From positions 1 to 48,822 of the forward strand of contig JAEWJH010000028.1 of assembly GCA_023386635.1 (NCBI GenBank): a stretch of DNA of 48,822 nt, read 5' to 3'. The position numbers and the translations under genes were made by a program. The DNA comes from Pseudomonadota bacterium. Its GTDB lineage: Bacteria; Pseudomonadota; Alphaproteobacteria; Rhizobiales; Xanthobacteraceae. Positions 1 to 10,069 of the stretch are shown here, piece after piece. The number at the start of each line of letters is the position of its first letter. Positions within the stretch are counted from its first letter, which is position 1. The notes under the pieces were generated by a model. It worked only from the letters and a program-made list of their open reading frames with translations, was not told where the DNA came from and did no database searches.

Positions 1-212
1 GCCGTTACCCGCGCCCGCGCCGGATGCGCGGCGAGCGCGCGCACCGCATTGGCGCTGGTGATCAGCACCGCCGCGAACGGGCCGGAGCCGATCTCGGCCG
101 CGACCGGCTCCACCCGCAAGAGCGGCGCGAGGACCGGCGTGTGGCCGCGGGCCCGCAGCGCCGCGGCGGTACGGGTATTGTCAGGCTCGGGCCGGGTCAC
201 CAGAATTCGCAC
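1..212 (-). CDS. hemD: Uroporphyrinogen-III synthase, N-terminal part
   Basis: Cytoplasmic tetrapyrrole enzyme that closes hydroxymethylbilane into uroporphyrinogen III. Only the first 70 or so codons are present; the rest lies beyond base 1. The reverse strand reads RILVTRPEPDN right after the start, then LLRVEPV and LITSANAVRAL, which are typical N-terminal HemD segments. The GTG at 212-210 is chosen because family members begin with the RILVTRPE strand. It is divergent from tsaD with 168 bp between, an arrangement I know from Rhizobiales genomes. Confidence is limited by the truncation. Confidence 0.85.
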   Translation of the reverse strand, partial: MRILVTRPEPDNTRTAAALRARGHTPVLAPLLRVEPVAAEIGSGPFAAVLITSANAVRALAAHPARARVT

Positions 213-380
213 GACGATCCTATTTAAACGCACCGGCGCAGGCGGAGATAACCGGCAAGAAGCAAGTGGCAAGAACAAGCAGATTGCGCCGGCGGACCCC
301 GCAATGATACCCACAGAGGCCTGTTTTGCGCCGCCGTTGTACGGCAAAACCCTCGTGAACGTCACCAACCGGACGGCTCC

Positions 381-1457
381 ATGATTGTTCTCGGTATCGA
401 ATCCACCTGCGACGAGACCGCCGCCGCGGTGGTGGAACGCCACGAGGACGGACGCGGCCGGATCCTGTCCAATGTGGTGCTGTCGCAGGTCAACGAGCAT
501 GCCGCGTTCGGCGGCGTGGTGCCGGAGATCGCCGCGCGCGCCCATGTGGAAGCGCTCGATCACATCATCGCCAGCGCCATGAGCGAAGCGAAGATAAGCT
601 TCGACAAGCTCGACGGCATCGCCGCCGCATCCGGCCCCGGCCTGATCGGCGGCGTCATTGTCGGGCTCACCACCGCAAAAGCGATCGCGCTGGTCAAGGA
701 GAAGCCGCTGATCAGCGTCAATCATCTCGAGGCGCACGCGCTCACCGCGCGGCTCACCGACAACACACCGTTTCCGTTCTGCCTGTTCCTCGCGTCGGGC
801 GGGCACACGCAGGTGGTCGCGGTGCGCGGTGTCGGCGAATACGAACGGCTCGGCACCACGCTTGACGACGCGATCGGCGAAGCCTTCGACAAGACGGCGA
901 AGCTCCTTGGCCTCGGCTATCCCGGCGGACCGCAGGTGGAGAAGGAAGCGCTGCGCGGCAATGCCGAACGCTTCGCGCTGCCGCGCCCGATGTTCGGCAG
1001 GAACGACGCGGACTTTTCCTTCTCCGGATTGAAGACCGCGCTGCGGCTCGAAGCGGAGAAGATCGCTCCGCTGACCGATCAGGATGTCGCGGACCTCTGC
1101 GCCTCATTCCAGCAGGCGGTGGTGGAAGTGGTGCTCGACCGGCTGCGCGCGGGCCTGCGCCTGTTCCGCGCGCGCTTCGGTGCGCCGACCGCGCTGGTCG
1201 CCGCCGGCGGCGTCGCCGCCAATCAGGCGATCCGCAAGACCCTGCATCGCCTCGCCTTCGAGGTCGGCACCGTGCTGGTGGTGCCGCCGGTGGAACTGTG
1301 CACCGACAACGGCGCGATGATCGCCTGGGCCGGCGCGGAGCGTCTCGCGCGCGGCTTCGTCGATCCGCTCGATGTGGCGCCGCGCGCGCGCTGGCCGCTC
1401 AACGAAGTCACTGGCCTGAAAACCGCGGGCCAGTACCGCACCATGCCGCGCCGATGA
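381..1457 (+). CDS. tsaD: tRNA N6-threonylcarbamoyladenosine transferase TsaD
   Basis: Cytoplasmic enzyme that, with TsaB and TsaE, transfers the threonylcarbamoyl group to A37 of ANN-decoding tRNAs. The 358-residue protein is full length for the family. It starts with the ASKHA nucleotide-binding signature GIESTCDET (residues 5-13), has the metal-binding HLEAH (H115 and H119) and SGGHTQ (about 139-144), and a C-terminal CTDNGAMIA segment. The ATG at 381 sits directly before the conserved N-terminus. gpsA follows after 18 bp, so the two are probably co-transcribed; an 11-bp duplication lies at the junction. Confidence 0.97.
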   Translation: MIVLGIESTCDETAAAVVERHEDGRGRILSNVVLSQVNEHAAFGGVVPEIAARAHVEALDHIIASAMSEAKISFDKLDGIAAASGPGLIGGVIVGLTTAKAIALVKEKPLISVNHLEAHALTARLTDNTPFPFCLFLASGGHTQVVAVRGVGEYERLGTTLDDAIGEAFDKTAKLLGLGYPGGPQVEKEALRGNAERFALPRPMFGRNDADFSFSGLKTALRLEAEKIAPLTDQDVADLCASFQQAVVEVVLDRLRAGLRLFRARFGAPTALVAAGGVAANQAIRKTLHRLAFEVGTVLVVPPVELCTDNGAMIAWAGAERLARGFVDPLDVAPRARWPLNEVTGLKTAGQYRTMPRR

Positions 1458-1475
1458 GCAAACCATGAGCAAACC
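1454..1475 (+). repeat. 11-bp tandem duplication at the tsaD/gpsA junction
   Basis: The unit ATGAGCAAACC occurs twice in a row (1454-1464 and 1465-1475) and is followed by the gpsA ATG at 1476. The first copy overlaps the tsaD stop codon. Because 11 is not a multiple of three, the three ATGs (1454, 1465, 1476) lie in three different frames and only 1476 is in frame with gpsA. Confidence 0.9.
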
Positions 1476-2477
1476 ATGAGCGTGCCGACGCATATCCGAT
1501 CGGTCGGCGTGCAGTCGGTTGGCGTACTTGGCACCGGCGCGTGGGGCACGGCGCTCGCCAATGTGGCGGCGCGCGCCGGCCGCGACGTCATTCTCTGGGG
1601 ACGCAATGCCGACGCGGTGCAGCGGATCAATGCGCGTCGCGAAAGCCTGCGGCTTCCCGGCATCAAGATCGACGACGCGGTGCGCGTCACCGCCGATCTC
1701 AAGACGGCGGCGACCGTCGATGCGATCCTGCTCGTCGTGCCGGCGCAGGCGGTGCGCGAAACGACCAGCGCGCTGCACGATATTATTCCCTCCGGCACGC
1801 CGGTGGTCGCCTGCGCCAAGGGCATCGAGCGCGGCACGCAGCGTTTCATGACCGAGGTGATCGCCGAGGGCGCGCAGACCGCGCTGCCGGCGATCCTGTC
1901 GGGGCCGAGTTTCGCCACCGATGTGGCGCGCGGCCTGCCGACCGCCGTGACGCTCGCGGCGCGCGAGCCGGGCCTCGCCGAGGTATTGGCGCGCGCGCTC
2001 GGTTCGTCGAGCTTCCGCCCGTATCACTCCACCGATGTGCGCGGCGTCGAGATCGGCGGCGCGGCAAAGAACGTGCTGGCGATCGCCGCCGGCATCGTCA
2101 CCGGACGCGGCCTCGGCGCCAGCGCAACCGCCGCTCTGACGACGCGCGGCTTCGCAGAACTGTTCCGCTTCGGCCGCGCCTTCGGCGCGCGCGGCGAAAC
2201 GCTGACCGGCCTGTCCGGTCTCGGCGATCTCGTGCTCACCTGCTCCAGCCCGCAATCGCGCAACTATGCGCTCGGCCTCGCGCTCGGACGCGGCGAGGCG
2301 GTCCATGGTGGCATCCTGGCCGAAGGCGCGCTCACGGCGCCGGTGCTGGTGGCGATGGCGCGCACGCATGAGATCGAGATGCCGGTCGCCGAAGCGGTCG
2401 CGGCGGTGATCGACCAGTCATTGAGCGTCGATCAGGCCATCGAGGCGCTGATGACGCGGCCGTTCCGGGAAGAATGA
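1476..2477 (+). CDS. gpsA: NAD(P)-dependent glycerol-3-phosphate dehydrogenase
   Basis: Cytoplasmic enzyme that reduces dihydroxyacetone phosphate to sn-glycerol-3-phosphate, the backbone of membrane phospholipids. The 333-residue protein has the Rossmann signature GTGAWGTALA (residues 19-28), the conserved ACAKGIERGT around Lys115, LSGPSFA (141-147) and the catalytic-lysine segment GGAAKNVLAIAAGI (Lys198), all as in GpsA. Length is normal. It lies 18 bp behind tsaD and probably shares its transcript. The ATG at 1476 is the first one in frame with the conserved part; a few extra residues precede the first beta strand. Confidence 0.97.
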   Translation: MSVPTHIRSVGVQSVGVLGTGAWGTALANVAARAGRDVILWGRNADAVQRINARRESLRLPGIKIDDAVRVTADLKTAATVDAILLVVPAQAVRETTSALHDIIPSGTPVVACAKGIERGTQRFMTEVIAEGAQTALPAILSGPSFATDVARGLPTAVTLAAREPGLAEVLARALGSSSFRPYHSTDVRGVEIGGAAKNVLAIAAGIVTGRGLGASATAALTTRGFAELFRFGRAFGARGETLTGLSGLGDLVLTCSSPQSRNYALGLALGRGEAVHGGILAEGALTAPVLVAMARTHEIEMPVAEAVAAVIDQSLSVDQAIEALMTRPFREE

Positions 2478-2491
2478 TGACAGCCTCCGTC

Positions 2492-2608
2492 ATGCGCGGA
2501 CGTGTTCCGCGCATCCCGACCAGGTGAGCATGGCGGCCACCGAAGCGAGATCACCGGGACACAGGCGAGCGAAGCGATGCCGTCCTTCGGACGTCTATGC
2601 CCGGTGAT
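2492..2608. repeat. Intergenic nested inverted repeats between gpsA and EVE gene
   Basis: Two inverted-repeat structures fill this gap. ATGCGCGGA (2492-2500) pairs perfectly with TCCGCGCAT (2506-2514) around a 5-nt loop. ATCACCGGG (2550-2558) pairs with CCCGGTGAT (2600-2608) and encloses a smaller hairpin CGTCC/GGACG (2581-2593). There is no T-run, so this is more like the palindromic dispersed repeats of Bradyrhizobium-type genomes than a terminator. It could act as an RNA structure between gpsA and the next gene. Confidence 0.6.
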
Positions 2609-2647
2609 GACCGAATAAAAAGAAGCGATGCAATCAGGACAAAGCAC

Positions 2648-3070
2648 ATGGCCTACTGGCTGATGAAATCCGAACCCGACGCCTGGTCGTGGGAACAGCA
2701 GGTCAAGAAGGGCGCGAAGGGCGAAGCCTGGTCCGGCGTGCGCAACCACACCGCCAAGCTGAACCTGATGAAGATGAAGAAGGGCGACCGCGCCTTCTTC
2801 TATCACTCCAATATCGGCAAGGAGATCGTCGGCATCGTCCACATCGCCCGCGAGCACTATCCCGATCCGACGGCGAAAGCGGGCGATCCGTGGGTCGTCG
2901 TCGACGTGATTGCCGACGAACCGCTGGCGAAGCCGGTGCCGCTCGCCGTCATCAAGGACGAGCCGAAACTCAAGGACATGGCGCTGCTGAAATATTCGCG
3001 GCTGTCGGTGCAGCCGGTGACCGACGCGGAATGGAAGCTGCTCTGCAAGATGGGCGGCGTGAAAGCCTGA
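2648..3070 (+). CDS. EVE domain-containing protein
   Basis: Small soluble protein of 140 residues made up almost wholly of one EVE domain, a PUA-like fold that in other proteins reads modified bases in DNA or RNA; the bacterial stand-alone form (thymocyte nuclear protein 1 type) has no settled role. Visible hallmarks are MKSEPDAWSW near the N-terminus, WSGVRNHTAK, GDRAFFYHSN and the valine-rich strand ending VVVDV. I start it at the ATG at 2648, directly before the conserved AYWLMKSEP; an upstream ATG at 2597 would add 17 residues with no similarity to the family. DUF1761 follows after 4 bp. Confidence 0.9.
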   Translation: MAYWLMKSEPDAWSWEQQVKKGAKGEAWSGVRNHTAKLNLMKMKKGDRAFFYHSNIGKEIVGIVHIAREHYPDPTAKAGDPWVVVDVIADEPLAKPVPLAVIKDEPKLKDMALLKYSRLSVQPVTDAEWKLLCKMGGVKA

Positions 3071-3074
3071 CGCC

Positions 3075-3500
3075 ATGATGCAGCCGCACAGCATGACCGG
3101 CATTCTGATCGCCGCCATCGTCGCGTGGCTGTTCGGCGCCGCCTACTACACGCTGCTGGCGCCGCGCTGGCTCGCCGCGCAGGGCAAGACCGTCGCGCAG
3201 CACAAGGCCGAATTGGCGGCGCAACCCGTGTGGCGCAAGGCCTTGCCGTTTGTACTGTCGTTCGTCGCCGAGTTTGTGATGGGCATGACGCTCTACGGCA
3301 TCATGACGCACGGCAATCTGTTCTATGCGCGCGCCGGCGCGATTTCCGGCGCGTTCTGCTGGTTCGGCCTGGTGCTGACCACCATGGCCGTCAACAATGT
3401 CTATGCGGGCCGACGCTTCGCGCTCTTCGTGATAGATGCCGCGCACTGGCTTGTCGTTCTGGTGATCATCGGCGCCATCGTCGGCGCATGTGGGCCGTAA
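3075..3500 (+). CDS. DUF1761 family membrane protein
   Basis: Inner-membrane protein of 141 residues with about four predicted hydrophobic segments (roughly residues 8-28, 55-75, 85-108 and 117-138). The order of an N-terminal helix with WLFGAAYYT, a middle GMTLYGIM and a C-terminal helix is that of DUF1761 proteins, whose function is unknown. It begins 4 bp after the EVE gene and is likely in one operon with it. The ATG at 3075 is used; another in-frame ATG follows at once, so the start may be one codon later. A 13-bp tandem repeat covers the stop codon. Confidence 0.8.
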   Translation: MMQPHSMTGILIAAIVAWLFGAAYYTLLAPRWLAAQGKTVAQHKAELAAQPVWRKALPFVLSFVAEFVMGMTLYGIMTHGNLFYARAGAISGAFCWFGLVLTTMAVNNVYAGRRFALFVIDAAHWLVVLVIIGAIVGACGP

Positions 3501-3530
3501 TTGGGGACCGTAATTGGGGTCCGTAACCGG
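3495..3530 (+). repeat. 13-bp tandem repeat over the DUF1761 stop codon
   Basis: CCGTAATTGGGGA (3495-3507) is followed by CCGTAATTGGGGT (3508-3520) and a decayed third unit starting CCGTAACCGG. The first copy contains the TAA stop of the DUF1761 gene. It looks like a local slippage duplication. The rest of the gap to 3749 shows nothing else I can name. Confidence 0.8.
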
Positions 3531-3749
3531 AGCCCGTCAGCGCGCGCCAGCCAACCCTTGACTTCGCGGCAAGCGACACCATCTCACCGTCTCGGCGCGG
3601 TTCTGCCGCGCACCTTCCGACATTGCTCAGCCCGTAGCTGATCGGCGTGCGCTTTTATCAGCGGTGCACCGGTCGCCGGAGCTTGAGAGTGTCCGGAAGT
3701 GACAGGTCGGCGACGGTCGCGCGGATGGTGCGTGACCCTCCCCTGCGCG

Positions 3750-4811
3750 TCAGAGCGCGGCCGTCGCGACCACCTGCGCCAGCGCGGTTTCCCGCGCCGC
3801 CGGCGAGCGGCAGCTTTTCAGCGTCGCGGCGAAACGCTCCAGCAGACCTTTCTCGAACGCCGTCACCACCGTGTCGTGCACGTAGCTGCGGCGGCAGATC
3901 GCCGGCGTGTTGGCAAGTTCGTCGGCGGCGGCGCGCACCGCCTCCAGGACCTGCCGCTTGCGCGCGCGAGCGCTCGGTGCCGGCGTGACGCGCGCCAGCG
4001 AATCCATCACGGCGGCCGAGGCCAGCAGCGTGCGCAGATCCTTCAGCGAGATTTTCGTGTCCGCGATCTCGCGCAGATAGACGTTCACCTGGGTGGCGGT
4101 CACACGACACAACGCGCCGCTCTCGTCGCGATACTGGAACAGCCGGTTCCCCGGCAGCTTCTGCAACAGTTTGATGGCGCGCACCAGCCGCGCGGCGTTG
4201 CATTCCTTCTGGATGCGCTTGCCGCCCTTGCCCTTGAAGGTCAGCACGACGCAGTCGCCGGTGGCGGAGACATTCGACTTTAAAAGCGTCGTCGCGCCGC
4301 GGGTGCCGCGCAGCTTCGCGTAAGCTTCATGGCCGGGACGGATCGCGGTGCGGGCGACCAGTTCGATCACCGCGGCGAGCGCGAAGTCACGCGTCGGTTC
4401 ATGCTGCGACAGTTGCCGCGCCACCGCACGGCGAATGCGCGGCAAGGCATCGACCAGCCGCGCGAGGCGCCTGGCCTTGCGCAATTCGCGCACGCGCTCC
4501 CAGTCGGGATGATAGCGGTATTGCCAGCGGCCGGCGGCGTCGCGGCCGATCGCCTGCAGATGCGCCGTGGGATCGGCGGCATAGCGCACATCTTCATAGG
4601 CCGGCGGCATGGCGAGCCGCTTCAGGCGCCGCAGCACCGGCCCCTTGGGGATCGCGCGGCCCTTGGCGTCCACATATCCGAACGCGGACCCGCGCCGACG
4701 CCGCGATAACGTCAGTTCGTCCCGGCCGACCAGCGTCAGCCCGGCGCGCCGCGCGGCGCGGCGCACGCTTGCCGAGGATATGGGTCCGGATTGGGTCGCC
4801 TGCTCTGCCAT
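3750..4811 (-). CDS. DNA topoisomerase IB (poxvirus-like)
   Basis: Type IB topoisomerase that nicks and reseals one strand through a 3'-phosphotyrosine link to relax supercoils. The 353-residue protein matches the bacterial poxvirus-like class: N-terminal GSAFGYVDAKG...IPPAY-type lid, IRPGHEAYA (Arg158), FKGKGGK (Lys195), LKDLRT (Arg260) and NTPAICRRSYVH with Asn301 and the nucleophile Tyr310. The spacing of these five residues is the same as Arg137, Lys174, Arg239, Asn280 and Tyr289 that I recall for the Deinococcus enzyme, so the pentad is complete with Asn in place of the poxviral His. The gene stands alone on the reverse strand between two forward operons. Confidence 0.93.
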   Translation of the reverse strand: MAEQATQSGPISSASVRRAARRAGLTLVGRDELTLSRRRRGSAFGYVDAKGRAIPKGPVLRRLKRLAMPPAYEDVRYAADPTAHLQAIGRDAAGRWQYRYHPDWERVRELRKARRLARLVDALPRIRRAVARQLSQHEPTRDFALAAVIELVARTAIRPGHEAYAKLRGTRGATTLLKSNVSATGDCVVLTFKGKGGKRIQKECNAARLVRAIKLLQKLPGNRLFQYRDESGALCRVTATQVNVYLREIADTKISLKDLRTLLASAAVMDSLARVTPAPSARARKRQVLEAVRAAADELANTPAICRRSYVHDTVVTAFEKGLLERFAATLKSCRSPAARETALAQVVATAAL

Positions 4812-4950
4812 GGTTCACTCATCCGCCGACGGGGCGGCGCCGAGCCAATGCACAACGCGGGCCGGTAGTTCCGGATCACGCATCAGGCATGGCAAACGCT
4901 GCCCGGTAGCCCGCTATGGCGCCTCCACCAAAGTGGGACACCGGCGCGCC

Positions 4951-4980
4951 TTGTCGGTGGTCAAAGCGGCGGCGCATAAT
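4951..4980 (+). promoter_or_regulatory. Candidate sigma-70-type promoter of acs
   Basis: TTGTCG (4951-4956) and CATAAT (4975-4980) are 18 bp apart and about 75 bp before the acs start. The -10 box is good and the -35 box fair. The only other sign of expression control is a strong ribosome site GGAGGG about 8 bases before the ATG. This is a pattern match only. Confidence 0.3.
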
Positions 4981-5054
4981 GCGGGATAACGAACGGCCAA
5001 CAGGCCGGACGACGCCGGCGGCCTCGGTAGAGGGCGTGAGGAGGGAGAAAAGCG

Positions 5055-7010
<1,956 letters not shown>

Positions 7011-7026
7011 GATTTTTCGAATCGGC

Positions 7027-7061
7027 AAAGCCGCCTGCAATCGCAGGCGGCTTTTGCTTTT
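7027..7061. terminator. Intrinsic terminator, probably bidirectional, between acs and Bug gene
   Basis: GCCGCCTGC (7030-7038) pairs with GCAGGCGGC (7043-7051) around AATC, is extended by AAA/TTT and is followed by TTTTGCTTTTTCT. The flanking A and T runs suit both strands, so it can end acs from the left and the reverse-strand receptor gene from the right. Confidence 0.85.
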
Positions 7062-7074
7062 TCTGCGAGACGTT

Positions 7075-8049
7075 CTAGTCCGGCTTGATCCCGGCGCCCC
7101 GCACCGCTTCGCCCCACGCGGTGCGCTCCGCCCGCATGAACGCCTGAACCTCTTCCAGCGAGCCGCCGCCGTTGAAAACCGCATATCGCCGCAAGAGGTC
7201 TTTCACCTCTTGTAGTGCCAGCACCGTGTTCACGTCCGTGTTGACGCGCGCCAGCACCTCGGACGGCGTGCCGGCCGGCGCCACCAGCGCAAACCAACCC
7301 GACGGAGCAAAGCCCGGCACGGTTTCCGCGACCGTCGGAATGTTCTCGTAGCCCGCAACGCGCGTCTTCGACGTCACGGCGATAACCCGCAGCTTGTCGC
7401 CGCCGATATGCGCGGACATGGCCGGCACGCTGTCGATATAGACCTCGGTGCGGCCGGCGATCGTGTCGCTGGCCGCGAACGGACTGCCGCGATAGGGCAC
7501 GTTGAGAATATCGATGCCGGTCTTGAGCTTCAGCATCTCGCCGGTGATGTGCTGCAGGTTGCGTGTACCGGACGTCGCATAGGACAGCTTGCCCGGCTGC
7601 TTCCTGGCGAGCGCGATCAGGTCCGCCATGGTCTTTACCGGCACCGCCGGGTTCACCGCGATCATGAACGGGCTGAAACCGATCATGACGACCGGCACGA
7701 AATCGCGCCCGGCGTCGAACGGCAACCTCGCGAAGGTGTAAGGGTTCACGGCCAGCGTCGACGCGACCGCGAAGAAGAAGTGATAGCCGTCCGGCTCCGA
7801 CCGCGCCGCCGCCTGCGCGGCGAGATTGCCGGCGGCGCCCGGCCGGTTGTCATGGATGATCGGCTGCCCCCACATCACTGCGAGCCGGTCGGCGACGATG
7901 CGCGCCATGATATCGCCGGACGAGCCGGGCGCGGCGGTGTTGATCCAGTGAACCGCTTTGGTCGGCCACGGCGCGGTCTGCGCCAGGACCGACAGCGTCG
8001 AAGCGAGCATCGCGACGATGGCGAGAGCAACACCGGCGGCATAAGACAT
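7075..8049 (-). CDS. Bug-family (TctC-like) periplasmic solute receptor
   Basis: Periplasmic binding protein of the tripartite tricarboxylate transporter type; the ligand is unknown (carboxylates or small aromatics in known relatives). The sequence has a signal peptide (about 23 residues, ending VLAQ before TAPWP), then WPTKAVHWI, APGSSGDIMAR, QPIIHDNRPGAAGN and SEPDGYHF, all standard Bug marks, and a C-terminal GWFALVAPAGTP. No TctA or TctB membrane genes are near, so it is an orphan. The start at 8049 is chosen because AGAGG lies 9 nt before it; the upstream ATG at 8058 would touch that ribosome site. Confidence 0.9.
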   Translation of the reverse strand: MSYAAGVALAIVAMLASTLSVLAQTAPWPTKAVHWINTAAPGSSGDIMARIVADRLAVMWGQPIIHDNRPGAAGNLAAQAAARSEPDGYHFFFAVASTLAVNPYTFARLPFDAGRDFVPVVMIGFSPFMIAVNPAVPVKTMADLIALARKQPGKLSYATSGTRNLQHITGEMLKLKTGIDILNVPYRGSPFAASDTIAGRTEVYIDSVPAMSAHIGGDKLRVIAVTSKTRVAGYENIPTVAETVPGFAPSGWFALVAPAGTPSEVLARVNTDVNTVLALQEVKDLLRRYAVFNGGGSLEEVQAFMRAERTAWGEAVRGAGIKPD

Positions 8050-8171
8050 GGGACCCATCCTCTTCGGGCTTGTCGGCGCAGATTCCGGACTGAAAAGTTG
8101 CAGACAAATCCCGCCGTGGCAATGTATCGCCGGCCGACGCCCCGGCGAACCGCATCAGTCAGGACCTGCAC

Positions 8172-8840
8172 GTGAAGTCAGCAATTGTGTTCGATCTCGA
8201 CGGGACGCTCGTCGACAGTCTTGACGACATGCAAACTGTCCTGAACGAAACACTGCGGCCGCTGGGCCGTCCCGCGCTCGACAGAGCGACAGTCGGATCG
8301 ATGATCGGCGACGGCGCAAAGGTACTGCTGCAGCGCGCGCTGACCGCGACGGGCGGTGTGCCGGAGGATTTCGGAGCCTTGCTGCGCCGGTTTCTGCAGT
8401 TGTATGAAGCTGATGCCGGCACGCGAACGCAGCCTTTTCCGGCCGTCCCTGCCGTGCTCGATCGCCTGCGACGCGATGGCTGGGCGCTGGCGATCTGCAC
8501 CAACAAGCCGTATGCGGTCACACGCCGGCTGCTGGCCGATCTCCAACTCGACGGACAATTTGCAGCGGTGCTCGGCGGCGACAGCTTTCCGGTCGGCAAG
8601 CCCGATCCCGGACCGGTGATCGCCGCGTTGGAGGCGGTCGGCGGCGACGCGCGCCGCTCGGCGATGGTGGGCGATCATGCCAACGATCTGACTGCGGGTC
8701 GGGGCGCTGGTGTTGCGACGATCTTCGCGCGCTACGGCTATGGCGGTGCATCAGTGGCCGGCTCTACGCCGGACGCGGCGATCGGAACCTTCGCGGACTT
8801 GCCCGACGCGCTCGAACGGCTGTTTGCCGCCGCGCGGTGA
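8172..8840 (+). CDS. gph: HAD-family phosphatase, phosphoglycolate phosphatase-like
   Basis: HAD-superfamily hydrolase of 222 residues, most like phosphoglycolate phosphatase, which clears 2-phosphoglycolate made by DNA repair or by Rubisco. Motif I is VFDLDGTLVDS with the nucleophile Asp; the cap domain follows (SMIGDGAK, LLRRFLQLYE); motif II is AICTNKP; motif III is near GKPDPGPV; motif IV is MVGDHANDLTAGRGAG. The start is GTG at 8172, five bases after AGGACC. The gene is divergent from the Bug receptor. Substrate identity within the HAD family cannot be settled by eye, so the symbol is tentative. Confidence 0.8.
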   Translation: MKSAIVFDLDGTLVDSLDDMQTVLNETLRPLGRPALDRATVGSMIGDGAKVLLQRALTATGGVPEDFGALLRRFLQLYEADAGTRTQPFPAVPAVLDRLRRDGWALAICTNKPYAVTRRLLADLQLDGQFAAVLGGDSFPVGKPDPGPVIAALEAVGGDARRSAMVGDHANDLTAGRGAGVATIFARYGYGGASVAGSTPDAAIGTFADLPDALERLFAAAR

Positions 8841-8937
8841 TATGCCCGTCAACATCGAATGAAGACGTGAACGGCGCCATTTACGTTAATCCGCGGCTTT
8901 TGCCGCGCTTTGAAACCAGCGCCGCTATTTTCACCGC

Positions 8938-9465
8938 ATGAAGACGCCGCGCCTTTCAACCCTCGCCATCGCTGTTGTCACCTTCGCCGCCACGCTCGTG
9001 GCGACGCTGATGACGGCTTCGCCGGCAGTCGCACGCGAGATCGTCGCGTTTCGCGGCTATCCGATCGGTTCGATCGTCGTGCGCACCAACGAACGGCGTC
9101 TCTATTACGTCGCCGGTCCGGGCATGGCATGGCGTTATCCGGTCGGTGTCGGCCGCGCCGGCAAGGCGTGGTCGGGCCGCGCCAGCGTCTACAGCAAGCA
9201 GATCAATCCGGCGTGGGCGCCGCCGCCGGACGTACGGCGCGACAGCCCGCATCTGCCGCGCGTCATTCCCGGGGGCGCGCCGAACAATCCGCTCGGCGTC
9301 GCCGTGCTCGCGCTCGACTACGGCAGCTATGCGATCCACGGCACCAATAATCCGGGGTCGGTCGGGCGCTTCGTCTCTTACGGCTGCATCCGCATGTATA
9401 ACCATGATGTGATGGAGCTGTACCGCGTCGCCGGCCTGGGCACGCAGGTCTACGTTCTCCCGTAA
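8938..9465 (+). CDS. L,D-transpeptidase (YkuD/ErfK type), secreted
   Basis: Periplasmic enzyme that makes 3-3 peptidoglycan cross-links or anchors protein to the wall. The 175-residue protein has a signal peptide (residues 1-32, ending PAVA) and a YkuD domain: VRTNERRLYYV, PVGVGRAGKAW, GGAPNNPLG, then HGTNNPGSVGRFVSYGCIRM with catalytic His134 and Cys150. Such short paralogs are numerous in Rhizobiales, whose wall is rich in L,D cross-links. It is convergent with the nuclease-like gene, with a single base between the two coding regions. No clear ribosome site precedes the ATG. Confidence 0.92.
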   Translation: MKTPRLSTLAIAVVTFAATLVATLMTASPAVAREIVAFRGYPIGSIVVRTNERRLYYVAGPGMAWRYPVGVGRAGKAWSGRASVYSKQINPAWAPPPDVRRDSPHLPRVIPGGAPNNPLGVAVLALDYGSYAIHGTNNPGSVGRFVSYGCIRMYNHDVMELYRVAGLGTQVYVLP

Positions 9466-9466
9466 A

Positions 9467-10009
9467 TCACTCGCACCAGGATGCGCGGCGGCCGCCGCCG
9501 TAGCGGCGCACCAGCCCGGCCTGCAGCAACGCCGCCGACGCATCTTCTCCCCGTGCGGTCGCGACCGAAGCGACGACACGTCCGCCGTATTTATCGGGAC
9601 CGATCTGCGACACAAACAGGCGGCCATCGGCCACGAGCTTTGCCAGCGCATCGCGGGCGGCCTGCGCGGCGGTTTGTTCGCGGCCGCATCGCGCCCGCAG
9701 TTCCGGTGCGTCGATGCCGCGCAACCGCACCCGCGTGGTGATGGTCATGCCGGGCCAGACATGCACCTGCGCCTCCAGCGTATCGCCATCGATCACACGG
9801 ACCAGATCGGCGGGATGCGCGCCGGGCACGATGGACGGCGGTGACGCGGGCCGATGGTCAACCACCGGCGGCGGGATCGGTCTCAGCCACGGGGACGCTC
9901 GCAGTCCGCCCGCGAAAGCGGTCGCCATCAGCACAGCCGCGACCAGCGGGGCCGGCGGGCCAGGCCGATGTCGCCTTGGAAGGCCGATGGAAGCGGGAGC
10001 GATTCGCAT
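9467..10009 (-). CDS. Staphylococcal-nuclease-like (SNase/thermonuclease) protein, secreted or anchored
   Basis: Protein of 180 residues with a hydrophobic stretch near the N-terminus (about 20-40, after a basic start) and a C-terminal SNase OB-fold. Seen are VRVIDGDTLEAQV, RVRLRGIDAPELRARCG and QIGPDKYGGRVVA, matching the Asp/Arg/Asp calcium and phosphate region of micrococcal nuclease (D-x-D-T, RLRGIDAPE, then D-KYGGR). The key Arg and Asp positions look retained, so nuclease activity is plausible though many bacterial relatives are untested. It may form a unit with the small secreted protein upstream at 10070-10360. Confidence 0.85.
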   Translation of the reverse strand: MRIAPASIGLPRRHRPGPPAPLVAAVLMATAFAGGLRASPWLRPIPPPVVDHRPASPPSIVPGAHPADLVRVIDGDTLEAQVHVWPGMTITTRVRLRGIDAPELRARCGREQTAAQAARDALAKLVADGRLFVSQIGPDKYGGRVVASVATARGEDASAALLQAGLVRRYGGGRRASWCE

Positions 10010-10069
10010 AGGTACAATCTATGCGAGCAATAATACAACCTGCAATTGAGAAACGACACAGGGGAGGGA

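Noticed and set aside
1104..2369. A 421-codon reverse frame across tsaD and gpsA
   Set aside because: It is antisense to two clear genes and has no recognisable motif or ribosome site.
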